From contig NZ_JAFBFH010000001.1 of assembly GCF_016909185.1 (NCBI RefSeq), forward strand, positions 1 to 64,000: DNA of 64,000 nt. The letters are read 5' to 3'. The translations under genes and the position numbers were made by a program. Of this stretch, positions 6,425 through 16,308 are shown piece after piece (within the stretch, counting starts at the first letter, position 1; every line of letters begins with the position of its first letter). This stretch comes from Siminovitchia thermophila (GTDB lineage: Bacteria > Bacillota > Bacilli > Bacillales > Bacillaceae_C). Below the pieces are notes generated by a model, which ran no database searches, was not told where the DNA came from, and saw only the letters and a list, made by a program, of their open reading frames with translations.

Positions 6425-8521
6425 TTATTTAATGATAGGCAATTGCACATATGACAGATGGTTCCCTTGATGATAAACTCGTTGTTTGGCCTTTAGGAAA
6501 TCAATATCTGTTGCAGGATCTTTTCCGGTATTGGAGTTTGGAAAAATATAGTTATCCGCACTGGAAGTTATCGTTAAACGAATCCGGTGTCCTTTCTTAA
6601 AGGTATTGGCTATTTTCGATGTGCGAATAACATATTCTTCCACTTTATTTGGTTCAAGCAAAATCTCTCGTTCAAAACCTTTTCTGAATCGGGCACAAAA
6701 CACACCATCCACTAGTTGAATAGAATTGCCTTTCGGGTCAACATCTGTTAGGCGAACAATCCAATCCGTATCTTTGGCAGAGCTGGAGGCGAATATTTTC
6801 ACATAAATGTCCCCGGCAATCGTTATTGGTTTATCCAAAGGTGCGGAAGTGTAAACTAGTACGTCCTCTCTTTCTTCCACTTCTTTATAATTGGCCGGGA
6901 CGCCAATTTCATTTTCCGATAGATCAATCAAGTGCGGAGCCGGGTTTTCCGGATCATATACAAATTCATCATACCCCTCCTGGACAGATGAATCGAACAA
7001 TAGAGTACCATCCCCATAGGAAGATTTGGCACTGCTTTTGCTGCTTACATACATATTAGTCCATTCAACATTTTCAGGAGGCCATTGTTTGGCTGTCACC
7101 CATTTGTTTTCGCCGATAACATAATATTCGACGATTGGGCCGCCATCAATTCCATTATTAATTCCTTTTAGTTTCCGATCAAACCATTGCAGATAGTAAA
7201 AATCCATATCATAACGAAGCGCATTATTACCGAAAGCAACGCCTTGGATATCACGGGTCGTATTTGCATCATGCATCCACGGCCCAAGAATAATCTTCTT
7301 ATCATTGTCGGCATAGTCTTGTACTACTTCAAGCGCTTCCGTCGTTCCCATCCCGTTATCATCATACCATCCTGATATGATCATGGCGGGTACCTTAATA
7401 TTTGCTTTATATTGATACCAATCCGACTTTGACCAAAAATCATCTTTCGCAGGATGCGCCATCCATTCGTTCCAAAAAGGGACTTCTTTTCCCAATGCAT
7501 TTTTCGGAATATTTCGTAATGGACGAGTGTTCAAAACATCATCCCAATCTGTACGAAGCATATTTTCCGGCTTAAATTCTTTTTCAGCCATTGCAAAGGC
7601 CCAAGCAAGCGTGCCGGATACGAAAGTACCCCCTTTTCTGGGGATATCGATAAAAGGACTTCCGGCGGTAACAATACTGACTAAGGCCTTTAAATGAGGA
7701 TTGCCGCTGGCTGCGGCAGCCCATTGAACATACCCGCCATAAGAAGCACCGACCATCCCGATGTTTCCGTTACACCAAGGTTGCTCGGCAATCCAATTTA
7801 ACGTATCATCGCCATCTTCTATCTCTGAATACATAGGGAGCCATTCACCTTCTGAATCTTGTCTTCCTCGCGTATCCTGGATAACGACGACATAACCACG
7901 TTGAATGAAATCCACATACGATCGTTTGTATATCATTCGTCCATAAGGCGTCCTTACTAAAATAACCGGCTTTGGTCCCTCAAGTTTACTTGGAACCCAT
8001 ACATCTGTAGCCAATCTAATATGATCCCTCATAGCCACCATAAAGCTCCCGAGATGTTCAATACCGTATGTTGCTTTCGATACTTTTGGGTGATCCCAAA
8101 GTTTTATAGGTGTATTTGCTTCATATCCTTCCTTAACCAAAACACTGCAATTGATCCTCGAAGGGCATATAAAGGCAACTGGTTCTCCATCTGCCAGTAC
8201 TATATCGAGCGGAAACTTTTTCTTTCTTTCAACCCATACGCTTTTATCTTGCTCAAGTCTATGATAAACAGCCCCCCAGGACGTGACCACCTGCTGTTTT
8301 TCTGTTTGAAAAATATTCCTGTATTCATCCAGACGCTCCCAAATCTCTCGCGGATTTATATGGTAGTAATCTTCCAGTGCCTTTGTTTGTGTGTCCGTTA
8401 AGCTTACCTGATCATCCCATTCGTTTGTCATAACGTTCCTTTCTCGAAATAAGACCCCGTCACTTTGAAATGTCAATGTCGCATCATGAATTCCCGACCG
8501 ATATAACCGATAGGTCACCAT
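6425..8521 (-). CDS. S15/CocE-NonD family alpha/beta hydrolase (X-Pro dipeptidyl-peptidase-like)
   Basis: A 698-aa serine hydrolase of the S15/CocE family, which cleaves acyl-ester or Xaa-Pro amide bonds; the substrate cannot be told from sequence. The alpha/beta core starts near residue 160, with nucleophile Ser260 in GASYGG, the acid at Asp387 or 388 in GWYDDNG and His417 in GPWMHD. A jelly-roll domain typical of the family fills about residues 500-690. Residues 1-150 form an extra N-terminal domain I do not recognise. There is no signal peptide, so it is probably cytoplasmic. The start has AGGAGGAG before the ATG. A DUF819 permease remnant sits directly upstream. Confidence 0.85.
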   Translation of the reverse strand: MVTYRLYRSGIHDATLTFQSDGVLFRERNVMTNEWDDQVSLTDTQTKALEDYYHINPREIWERLDEYRNIFQTEKQQVVTSWGAVYHRLEQDKSVWVERKKKFPLDIVLADGEPVAFICPSRINCSVLVKEGYEANTPIKLWDHPKVSKATYGIEHLGSFMVAMRDHIRLATDVWVPSKLEGPKPVILVRTPYGRMIYKRSYVDFIQRGYVVVIQDTRGRQDSEGEWLPMYSEIEDGDDTLNWIAEQPWCNGNIGMVGASYGGYVQWAAAASGNPHLKALVSIVTAGSPFIDIPRKGGTFVSGTLAWAFAMAEKEFKPENMLRTDWDDVLNTRPLRNIPKNALGKEVPFWNEWMAHPAKDDFWSKSDWYQYKANIKVPAMIISGWYDDNGMGTTEALEVVQDYADNDKKIILGPWMHDANTTRDIQGVAFGNNALRYDMDFYYLQWFDRKLKGINNGIDGGPIVEYYVIGENKWVTAKQWPPENVEWTNMYVSSKSSAKSSYGDGTLLFDSSVQEGYDEFVYDPENPAPHLIDLSENEIGVPANYKEVEEREDVLVYTSAPLDKPITIAGDIYVKIFASSSAKDTDWIVRLTDVDPKGNSIQLVDGVFCARFRKGFEREILLEPNKVEEYVIRTSKIANTFKKGHRIRLTITSSADNYIFPNSNTGKDPATDIDFLKAKQRVYHQGNHLSYVQLPIIK

Positions 8522-8726
8522 TTAATCTCCTCCTATTTTTAGGCATCGATGATACATTTAATGAAGTATGTACGCCAATCCCCAAATAATTGCCAAGCAC
8601 CGAACCGATGACTCCTAACACAATGGCAAGGCTAACGAGCGCTCGCCACTTAGCTGAAGCCGCAACTAACGCAGAAGTTGCACCATCCGCGATTGATGCA
8701 GCAATGGAAATAATGACATATTGGTA
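8522..8726 (-). pseudogene. remnant of a DUF819 membrane protein
   Basis: About 65 codons on the minus strand encode SIADGATSALVAASAKWRAL followed by a hydrophobic stretch ending in LGNYLGI. This resembles the last part of DUF819 (YjcL-like) membrane proteins. It is preceded by an in-frame stop at 8727-8729, and the frame runs on into the hydrolase gene, so only a C-terminal relic is left. The former permease may have worked with the adjacent hydrolase; that is inference from position. Confidence 0.6.
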
Positions 8727-8729
8727 TCA

Positions 8730-9263
8730 CTATTAAAGATACGACATAAGACTGCATGCCATATAAGCGAAAAGATCACAACAACAAAGCAATAAGGGTT
8801 TAATACATCTTCCCAATCATTAAAAGACAAGAACGATCACATTACTCTAAAATATAATATCTGTTCATATTGCCAAAACGGCAAACCTTCTTCTTGAAAG
8901 AGGTTGTCCTTTTGTTGCATTAGGAAAAGGAGTACCTTCAAGATTCTGTAAAAGTTGTTTGATGAAATATTTTAAAAAGATTATTTTCACACCTTTCCAC
9001 AACTTGCTATTTTGCGTTATGATGAAATCAATGCATGGTTGTAGAGCTGTTAGATTGAAGAAATGGCCCAAAGACTTTGCTTCGTACCGAAACCAGCCAG
9101 GTTCTCGCTACTTCCACTTGTTGCTAAAAGCAAATGGTTCGATTTCATGATCAAACTGCTAGTTGGAGGTTAAGGGAAAGAACCCGTTTATAGCATTTCT
9201 GGTACTCTTATTCAAATCAATCATGAGTATTGCATTCAATATGAAGCAAAGGAAGGTGCCGTT
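8730..9263. other. no convincing gene
   Basis: 534 bases of low-complexity, AT-rich sequence. Short frames exist on both strands but none has a ribosome site or a recognisable family pattern. Probably decayed DNA continuing from the DUF819 remnant. Confidence 0.4.
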
Positions 9264-9587
9264 ATGTTTGAAGCTACCATTCTCATCATTATTTTCATTT
9301 CTTTTTTCATTTTTGCTATCGTATTGTCAAGAGGAAAAGGAGCATTTTTGATTGCGGGTTATAATACAATGTCTGACAGTGAAAAAGCTCAATACGATGA
9401 AGTGGCTTTGTGCAAATTTATGGGGAAAATCATGTTTGGCGTTTGCTTGAGCATCTTATTGTTGACATTAAGTGAGGTGTTAGGGAAACAAGTGTTGTTG
9501 ATTATAGGTCTTATTTTACTATTTACCCTTATTATTTTTGCCTTGGTGTACTTAAATACAGGCAACAGATTCAAAAAGAAAGCTTAA
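9264..9587 (+). CDS. DUF3784-family membrane protein
   Basis: A 107-aa membrane protein with three predicted spans (about residues 3-22, 53-72 and 76-97). The cytoplasmic or loop segment RGKGAFLIAGYNTMSDSEK, followed by LCKFMGK, is the hallmark of DUF3784. Function unknown in the family. The start ATG is preceded by AAGGAAGGTG. It stands alone between decayed sequence and the type III RM locus. Confidence 0.7.
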   Translation: MFEATILIIIFISFFIFAIVLSRGKGAFLIAGYNTMSDSEKAQYDEVALCKFMGKIMFGVCLSILLLTLSEVLGKQVLLIIGLILLFTLIIFALVYLNTGNRFKKKA

Positions 9588-9758
9588 TCTTCGATTTACA
9601 ACACATGCGTCGTTTCATTTTTGAATCAGGTCTTAAAAAGGAGAATGAAATAAACTGAATAAATGAATAGTTTTTTCATACTCGGAGTTATCGTGTATTT
9701 TCTACTATCTGGGTTATTCAAAGTTTACATAATAAAAATCTCCATACGTGAGATGTCT

Positions 9759-10520
9759 CTAATCATTCATGAAATCATGTATTGTTATGCATCTGCCATC
9801 TGATATAACAATATCTTGATCATCATGAACATGAACTACTCTCACTTGACTGGGATCGTCAAAACAAGGGTTTTTTGTTTTTCTATTATATACAATATCG
9901 AATTGTATATCGCTCATTTGCGCAAGTTTACTTACTACTCTGAAGTTATTGTAATCTACTGAAAATGGCCGCCATTGATTTAGGGTAAAATAAGATCGTT
10001 TTAATTCGGAAAAGCGCTCAATAACGTCCTGACGCGAGATTTTAAACATGTCTATCTCAACCGCAATCATTCGATTACCGAGATTTCGTCTCTGCCAATT
10101 CATACATGCACTGGATGATTCGCTATTAATCGCTTTTTTTGTAGGATGACGATTCATTTCCCAATGAAAAGATTGCAGTTTCTTGGCTAACTCAGGCAAC
10201 GGTATGTTGGCAAAGTTGCCATCTCTTTTTGCCATAGCGATTTCTGTTATTTGTGTAACATCTGTTCTAAAAAGAATGGTGACAAACGGAACCCCTTATC
10301 GGTGGCTGATCTGGTTTAAAAGCGCCTACGTTTCGTAATAGCTGTTCGACAATGGTTCATCGGCTTTCACTCCAGCCGCCAAACTCAATACTTTGGGATG
10401 AAACGTATTCTTATCTCCATATATGAGCGCCCCAATATTGCCTTTTGGAAACTTGAAAAAAGGATGAGGATTCTCGTCCAAATAACGATAAATCGCATTT
10501 GTTTGATAATAATTTCCCAT
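9759..10520 (-). pseudogene. unrecognised RM-linked gene broken by two in-frame stops
   Basis: One reading frame of about 253 codons starts at 10520 (MGNYYQTNAIYRYLDENPHP) behind a strong AAAGGGGG site. It is interrupted by TAG at 10326-10328 and TAA at 10287-10289, then continues to 9759 (ending ITIHDFMND). Both halves and the short stretch between the stops (ALLNQISHR) read like one continuous protein, with Gln and Tyr codons as likely ancestors of the stops. The downstream part has an ATG at 10235 but no ribosome site there. I do not recognise the family. It lies just after the type III res gene, separated by a terminator, and may have been an accessory gene of the locus. Confidence 0.6.
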
Positions 10521-10545
10521 TGAATAACCCCCTTTAAAATAGAAA

Positions 10546-10576
10546 CACCCTTAGACATGATTCGTCACTAAGGGTG
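10546..10576 (-). terminator. terminator after res
   Basis: CACCCTTAG and CTAAGGGTG form a 9-bp stem (10546-10554 with 10568-10576), followed on the minus strand by TTTCTATTTT. It lies between res and the broken third gene. Confidence 0.65.
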
Positions 10577-10597
10577 AATTTTCCTGCTCTTCCTATT

Positions 10598-13561
10598 TTA
10601 TTCTATGCGTGATTTTTCCCACCAATCACGAACTGTTTGATCAACAACCCCATAACTGATACCCAACTTGCCAAAATATTTTTGAGCACATTTGACTTGG
10701 GAACTATTCAGCCCGCCTTTCAAATCTCTAATGAATTCAAGCTTTACTTCTCCCTCTTTTTCTAATCTGACCATTCCCCAGCCGGGTTTATAATTGCCAA
10801 TCACTTTTGGGAATTTTATTTTAAAATGGGGCGGGAATTTAAAATAAAGCTTCGTGTTGTCCGCATCAGGTATGACTCGTTTCAACATAAAGTCACGTTC
10901 AACATCTGAATCAACTTGCACTTTATCATATAAGCTGTTTATCCCGCCCGCGATCAACTGCTTCTGCGGACATTTCCTAGTGATAGGAAATATTGCATTT
11001 ACATCATACAATGGCTCCGCCATTACCGTAAATTCAATGTTTTCGGCGATGTGGTTACGGGAAACTTCCTGAATCCGGGATAAAAACTCACGAATCCAGC
11101 CCTCGGGGTTTTTCCATATAAGCTTTCTTTTTTCAAGATCCATTTTTTTAAATATCGTTATGATTGTTTTTTTTGTTAAATTTGTTTCTTTTGCCGCCCT
11201 CTCTATTAAGTTAGGTATAGGGTATTTTTCACTGAAAACTCTCGTTTTATTTTTTTCAATATGACGGATTTTTTCAGTGTGAAATATGAATGGACTTTCT
11301 TTTGTGAGGATCTCCCCACCAGCAAATATAAGAGATTGTTCCTCACTTTTGCTGCTAGAATTGATTTCCGTAACGATGTGATGTTTCAGTCGGATATCAT
11401 TTACTAGTTTATAGAGACTGTCCCCTTCCCGAACTGTTTCATTTCTCGTATAACGATTGCCGGTAGAATTTTGAAACGCAATGGTAATATATGCTTTTTC
11501 ATCCCGGGTTTCTCTTAACACTATCTTGTATTGGTGCATGATAAACTTGGCGCGGGAAATTTCCATTGTCGGCTCGGGAAACTTGGTGGCATTTAACCTT
11601 TTCACACATTGATTGATGAGCTTTTCCGTATCAATGTTTATTTCATACTTTACTTTCTGATTTAATTTCGCCCAAAAATGTTGAAACTCAGAAGAAAGAA
11701 ATAGTCTGTCATTGCGTTTAACAATGGCTTGCCGCGGCTTTTTTGGCTTCTGAGGAGGTTTATTTCCATCTTCTTCATATTCATGTTGCAAACTTGCCAC
11801 GTAGTTCTCATAACTTTCATTGGCGATGACCGTGAGGATATTCATTTCATATTCCGCAGGCCTCTCCCCTTTTTGGTCTACAGCCAATCGTAATCCTCTT
11901 CCTATTTCCTGCCTTTTTTTGATGTTAGAAACAGTTTGATTTAATGTGCAGATTTGAAACACATTCGGATTATCCCAACCTTCTCTGAGTGCAGAGTGGG
12001 CAAAGATAAAAGAGACCGGTTCTTCAAAAGAAAGTAATTGTTCCTTTTTCTTCATAATTAATTCAAAAGCGGCTTTTTCCATTTTTCTTTCGGTTTGATT
12101 GCGGCCATTCGTGTCAACCGCTTCATCATCACTCGCCGTCTTGCCGGGCTTTGCAAAATAACCTTCTCTGACTTCACTCGGCTCCATATTGGAAAAAGAA
12201 GGAAATTTCGTCTTTAATCTGTTAAAACACTCATCAAACAACCTTCTAATAAGAGCCTCTTTACCGGTATAATTTTTCACTTTGTCGATAAAAAACAATG
12301 ATAACACTTTAATTCCTTTTTCTTTCAATTCCTCTTGTTTAGCCATATGCACTTCAATCGTTTTTTCAATTTGTGCTCGAAAAATACTTTCTTTAGATGC
12401 AAGTGCATGATGAAAACTTAATTCAAACCCATTTTCAAACGAAACTTTTTTATGTTCGTCTTTTTTGCCATACTGGATTTCCGTCACTTTCAATCCGGCA
12501 TAATCTTGTAATCCGGTGATCTTTTCTAGATCAGAACCTTGTCTTAACAAGATGTCTCTTTCCTTTTTTATTCCCTTATCCAATACATTCACTTTTACTT
12601 TTGCCGCTATCGGCTGGCGAACTATATCCATTAACCGGATTAAAGGAACATTAAAGTTGTCCAAATCAGATATGCCGATCACTTCAATTTGTTTTACAAG
12701 GTTATTTCTAAAAGCATCTATTGGTGTAAGGCGATAACATAAGTTGGGCGTCTCTTTATGGGTCGCCGAATATCTTAAGACAAATAAAGGTTTTAGTGTG
12801 CGGATGGCTTCCTTGGCTATTTTTGTATGAAAATTTTGCGGTTCATCCAATACAACGATAGGTCTCGTTTCTTGGACAAAATGAATGGGCTTTTTATCAC
12901 CTTGTAATTGTTCGGTCATTTTATAAAAGTTATTGGAAGGTTTATTAAACGAATCCATTGTCATGATCATGACAGATAGATAGGGGGTTTCGGCATACTC
13001 GCGCAATTTGCCCAATTTAGCGCCATCATATTGAATCAAAGATATTTCTTCATTATCGTACAATGACGCAAAATGGGATTTTGTCATTTCAATTGTTTTT
13101 ACCACACCTTCATAAATGGCTATGCTCGGCACAACGATCATGAACTTTTTATACCCATAGATTTTATGTAATTCATGAATGGTTCTTAAATAAACATATG
13201 TTTTTCCGGTGCCGGTTTCCATTTCGATTGTAAAATGCGGAATAGCAATAGGTTTGTCATGGTGAATGCCATTCAGAAGAGGTCCTTCATCGAGTTCTAT
13301 TTTGGAAGAAAGCGAGATTTCGCTCCCTCTCTTTTCAAGATTGTTTTTCTGTTGGACTTGTTGCAGGTTGTGCAACAGAAGATGATAATCCAATTGTTCA
13401 TCCAAGCCCGCATTAGTAACAATTTTATCATCTATATGGGTTGGCCAAAAATCAACGTTATCAAGTGTCGGTACTCCTTCAAAAAGCTTTACAACACTAT
13501 TGATCGCATCAAGTTGATATTGTTGTTCAGAATCAAACTTTATTTTCAAATGTTGTCCCAA
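10598..13561 (-). CDS. type III restriction enzyme, Res subunit (altered nuclease motif)
   Basis: A 987-aa superfamily 2 helicase-nuclease that, with Mod, would translocate on DNA and cut between head-to-head sites. Walker A is METGTGKT (114-121), motif II is DEPQ (239-242), RYSATH is motif III, and QEIGRGLRL is motif VI. The C-terminal PD-(D/E)xK region is changed: where the family has Pro-Asp in NPDW, this protein has KPGW (Gly927), and where it has E-x-K it has RDLKG (Asp946, Lys948). The nuclease may therefore be weak or dead, while the ATPase motifs look intact. It lies 16 bases after mod and is presumably cotranscribed. Confidence 0.85.
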   Translation of the reverse strand: MGQHLKIKFDSEQQYQLDAINSVVKLFEGVPTLDNVDFWPTHIDDKIVTNAGLDEQLDYHLLLHNLQQVQQKNNLEKRGSEISLSSKIELDEGPLLNGIHHDKPIAIPHFTIEMETGTGKTYVYLRTIHELHKIYGYKKFMIVVPSIAIYEGVVKTIEMTKSHFASLYDNEEISLIQYDGAKLGKLREYAETPYLSVMIMTMDSFNKPSNNFYKMTEQLQGDKKPIHFVQETRPIVVLDEPQNFHTKIAKEAIRTLKPLFVLRYSATHKETPNLCYRLTPIDAFRNNLVKQIEVIGISDLDNFNVPLIRLMDIVRQPIAAKVKVNVLDKGIKKERDILLRQGSDLEKITGLQDYAGLKVTEIQYGKKDEHKKVSFENGFELSFHHALASKESIFRAQIEKTIEVHMAKQEELKEKGIKVLSLFFIDKVKNYTGKEALIRRLFDECFNRLKTKFPSFSNMEPSEVREGYFAKPGKTASDDEAVDTNGRNQTERKMEKAAFELIMKKKEQLLSFEEPVSFIFAHSALREGWDNPNVFQICTLNQTVSNIKKRQEIGRGLRLAVDQKGERPAEYEMNILTVIANESYENYVASLQHEYEEDGNKPPQKPKKPRQAIVKRNDRLFLSSEFQHFWAKLNQKVKYEINIDTEKLINQCVKRLNATKFPEPTMEISRAKFIMHQYKIVLRETRDEKAYITIAFQNSTGNRYTRNETVREGDSLYKLVNDIRLKHHIVTEINSSSKSEEQSLIFAGGEILTKESPFIFHTEKIRHIEKNKTRVFSEKYPIPNLIERAAKETNLTKKTIITIFKKMDLEKRKLIWKNPEGWIREFLSRIQEVSRNHIAENIEFTVMAEPLYDVNAIFPITRKCPQKQLIAGGINSLYDKVQVDSDVERDFMLKRVIPDADNTKLYFKFPPHFKIKFPKVIGNYKPGWGMVRLEKEGEVKLEFIRDLKGGLNSSQVKCAQKYFGKLGISYGVVDQTVRDWWEKSRIE

Positions 13562-13577
13562 TGATACTCTTCCTTTT

Positions 13578-15587
13578 TTAGAGTGTTTTTACATTTAACG
13601 TTTCAGATAAGACCATTTTTAATGTGTCGGTTACGGCATCGTCCAATACAATCAAAACATCCCCCTTGAATGGGATAAGATCATTGGCTGTATGTTCTTC
13701 CAGCTTCTTGTCCAGGCATATATATAAACTGTAGTCGACGCGGTCATGTGTAATCTTCCACACTTTGTTGTACCGCACATTTTTTAAAACTTCCCTATTG
13801 CTATCAAGGGGAAAACCTTGAACTAACAAAAGTTCGGTTATGACATTTTCTTCATTCCAGCCTGGAACGAGCGGTGAATAATCAAACCGTTCTTCCAATT
13901 CTTCAATACGATCACCGTCAAAATCAGACCATTGTCTAATATTTGTTTTCCCTAAACCAAAAACCTTAAATCCGCAATCAGAAACGGCTCCCCTTTGCTT
14001 TATACATGTCGCGACTTCCATTAACCTTTTCTTTGTTATTTGGGAAATAGTGTTAAATCCGGATTTTCTAGCTGCCGAATTTTTGGCTGTTTCTTCGGGA
14101 ACCTGAACCAAAATAAATCTTCTTCGGGTATGATATTTTTCATTTAATTCATAGACTGCATGACCCGTTGTGCCTGATCCCGCAAAAAAATCTAATATGA
14201 TATCATCTTCCTCAGTAAAAAAGTGTATCATGTCCATAGCGAATCTATAAGGCTTTGGATTTTCAAAAGGCAGCCCCAGCTTGTTAAACAAATCATCGTC
14301 GCTTCCGCCATACCTGAGGATGGATGGGATATTTTCATATAAATATTCTTTTAAAAGATATTTTCTATTTGGTATTGTTTTTTCATCTTTCCCAAAGAGG
14401 ATTTTATTTTCTTCCAATAATTTTCTCATTGTAGAGGGAGGATTTCTCCAGCCTCTTTGAGGAATCGCACAAGGTTTTTTAGTTTGGGGATGAATCAATG
14501 GAATAAAATAATGGTCAGGAGCCTGCTTTTTATTTGGCCAAGCCATTGAAACTGGACGATATACATCCCCATTTTCATCAATAAATTTATAAGCGGCTTC
14601 CCCGCCCGATAGATCATCTTGGGTTTGTAACCATTTTTTATATTCTTCATTCACAGCGTCCAAATCATATTCTTTGATATGTTCTTCCAGAATCGATTTG
14701 GGTAATGTATATTTTTGGGCCACTTCTTGAAGGTCATCCGGCAAACTTGTCTTGCCAAGCTTGCTGAATAGCTCCTTCGCTTTTCGAATCATTTTTTCAG
14801 CGTTTCGTTTGGGTCTTTTTATTTCATGTTTTGCCAGCAAATAATCCTTATTTCTGGCGTAGACTAATATGGATTCATGTTGATAAGCAATGCCCGTAGC
14901 ATCCCCCTTGGGATTTCGCTTATCCCAAATGATATGTCCAAGTCTATTTTCTTCTCCAAATATTTCATTCATCAGCAATTCCAGATTGCTCTGTTCGTGT
15001 TCATCTATATGTATGGCGATAACTCCTTCTTTTTTAAGCAAAAACTTTGCCAACCGTAAACGCGGATACATCATATTTAACCAATTAGTGTGAAATCTGC
15101 CGCTCGACTTGGGATTGCTCGTTAACACTCCTTCTTCGTCCGCTTGTCCGGTTTTCAATAAATATGAGTGTACAGACTCTTTGTATTCATCTTCGTAAAT
15201 AAAATCATTCCCGGTATTATAGGGGGGATCGATGTATATGAACTTCACTTGTTCTCTATAGCTTTTTTGCAGTATGCGGAGAACCTCCAAGTTTTCTCCT
15301 TCAATCAAGATATTTCTGGTATTTTCAACGTTTATCCCTTCATGTTTCATAGGATAAAGTGAACCTGTAAATGGTTTTGCAGCCAGTTTTTTAGCTTCCA
15401 CTTTTCCGGGCCATTTTAACTCATAAAAGCCGTCTTTTTCCGAAGAAAGATCCAGAATATGTAATTCTTCTTTTAATATTTCCAGGTTAAAAGTTCCATC
15501 AGTAAACGCTTCTGGAAATAATTCTTTTAATACATCTATTCTTTCTTGATCAGACCTTTCGGGTTTATTGAGTTTTTCTATAGACAT
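13578..15587 (-). CDS. type III DNA-methyltransferase, Mod subunit (N6-adenine)
   Basis: A 669-aa beta-class adenine methyltransferase. The catalytic motif DPPY is at residues 120-123 and the S-adenosylmethionine site DFFAGSGTTG at 466-475, the order expected for beta-class enzymes. The target recognition region lies between them (about 200-440). It methylates the recognition site and gives the Res complex its specificity; the site itself cannot be read from sequence. The start ATG has a weak AGGGGCG site. The promoter is probably at 15662-15691. Confidence 0.9.
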   Translation of the reverse strand: MSIEKLNKPERSDQERIDVLKELFPEAFTDGTFNLEILKEELHILDLSSEKDGFYELKWPGKVEAKKLAAKPFTGSLYPMKHEGINVENTRNILIEGENLEVLRILQKSYREQVKFIYIDPPYNTGNDFIYEDEYKESVHSYLLKTGQADEEGVLTSNPKSSGRFHTNWLNMMYPRLRLAKFLLKKEGVIAIHIDEHEQSNLELLMNEIFGEENRLGHIIWDKRNPKGDATGIAYQHESILVYARNKDYLLAKHEIKRPKRNAEKMIRKAKELFSKLGKTSLPDDLQEVAQKYTLPKSILEEHIKEYDLDAVNEEYKKWLQTQDDLSGGEAAYKFIDENGDVYRPVSMAWPNKKQAPDHYFIPLIHPQTKKPCAIPQRGWRNPPSTMRKLLEENKILFGKDEKTIPNRKYLLKEYLYENIPSILRYGGSDDDLFNKLGLPFENPKPYRFAMDMIHFFTEEDDIILDFFAGSGTTGHAVYELNEKYHTRRRFILVQVPEETAKNSAARKSGFNTISQITKKRLMEVATCIKQRGAVSDCGFKVFGLGKTNIRQWSDFDGDRIEELEERFDYSPLVPGWNEENVITELLLVQGFPLDSNREVLKNVRYNKVWKITHDRVDYSLYICLDKKLEEHTANDLIPFKGDVLIVLDDAVTDTLKMVLSETLNVKTL

Positions 15588-15661
15588 TAGCGTATTCGCC
15601 CCTATTAATTGATGTTCTTATTGTAAAATATATCATCAGTGAGAATGTCCGTTCGCATTTC

Positions 15662-15691
15662 ATTATAACAATAATTTGCTTTAAACAACAA
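15662..15691 (-). promoter_or_regulatory. probable mod promoter
   Basis: Minus strand TTGTTG (15686-15691), 18-base spacer, TATAAT (15662-15667), in AT-rich DNA upstream of mod. Confidence 0.45.
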
Positions 15692-16030
15692 ATGCGTATT
15701 ATTTTCATTATACAATCATAAACGGCTGTCAATATAAGTTTGCGGTAGCGGACCGAAGGGAGCGTACAAAAGAATGTAGCCAAGGTAACCAAATTTACCG
15801 GGCTTCGTAAATGGGTCCGTGCCTCTGAGACCAGCTTTCGGTTATGACTAAACGGAATTCGGAATTATCTTTCATCTTTCGGTCCAGAATAGGTTTTTTC
15901 ACTACAATTGCTAAACGATTGCCATCGTTTAACAAAACCACTAGACAAATACCCATTTTACGAAAAATAGGTTTCATGTTTTTTCCTGGGTCATATGGTG
16001 TATAAACACAAAGCAAGGAAGGTGATCTAC
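15692..16030. other. no gene seen; leader of the His-rich gene
   Basis: 339 bases. Near 15990-16010 is CATATGGTG, which resembles the -10 region of late sporulation promoters (sigma-E/K type) but is not a full match. No reading frame with a ribosome site is visible. Confidence 0.35.
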
Positions 16031-16240
16031 ATGCATCATTATGGCTACCATGGTTATCCAATGCATCATTACGGATATCCAATGCACCATCACGGGCATC
16101 ATCATCATGGCCACCACCATGGGCACCACCATTGGCATCATCATGGATATGAATTGGATCAAATGCAATTTCAACATCAGGGGATACATCCCTATTCCAT
16201 GCACCATGCCCACCCTCACCACCACCATCATATGTATTAA
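16031..16240 (+). CDS. histidine-rich protein (69 aa, 31 His)
   Basis: A tiny protein in which 31 of 69 residues are His, with many Gly, Tyr and Met: runs of HHHGHHHHGHHHGHHH in the middle and PHHHHHMY at the end. There is no membrane segment. I chose the ATG at 16031 because AGGAAGGTGATCT lies just before it. Such proteins bind nickel, zinc or copper in general. In Bacillus, Gly-Tyr-His-rich proteins also occur in the spore coat. Which applies here is not known. A terminator follows at 16280-16308. Confidence 0.8.
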   Translation: MHHYGYHGYPMHHYGYPMHHHGHHHHGHHHGHHHWHHHGYELDQMQFQHQGIHPYSMHHAHPHHHHHMY

Positions 16241-16279
16241 AGAGCATCATGAAATCAATAAAGAGAAGAACTATTTTTT

Positions 16280-16308
16280 GAGCGCTTTTACAAGGCGCTC
16301 TTTTATTT
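16280..16308 (+). terminator. terminator of the His-rich gene
   Basis: GAGCGC (16280-16285) pairs with GCGCTC (16295-16300), followed by TTTTATTT. Confidence 0.7.

Noticed and set aside
8865-9150. Overlapping short frames on both strands
   Set aside because: Neither has a ribosome site or recognisable motif; the area looks like decayed DNA.
10287-10328. Programmed stop-codon read-through or recoding
   Set aside because: Two different stops close together without any visible recoding element fit mutation better.
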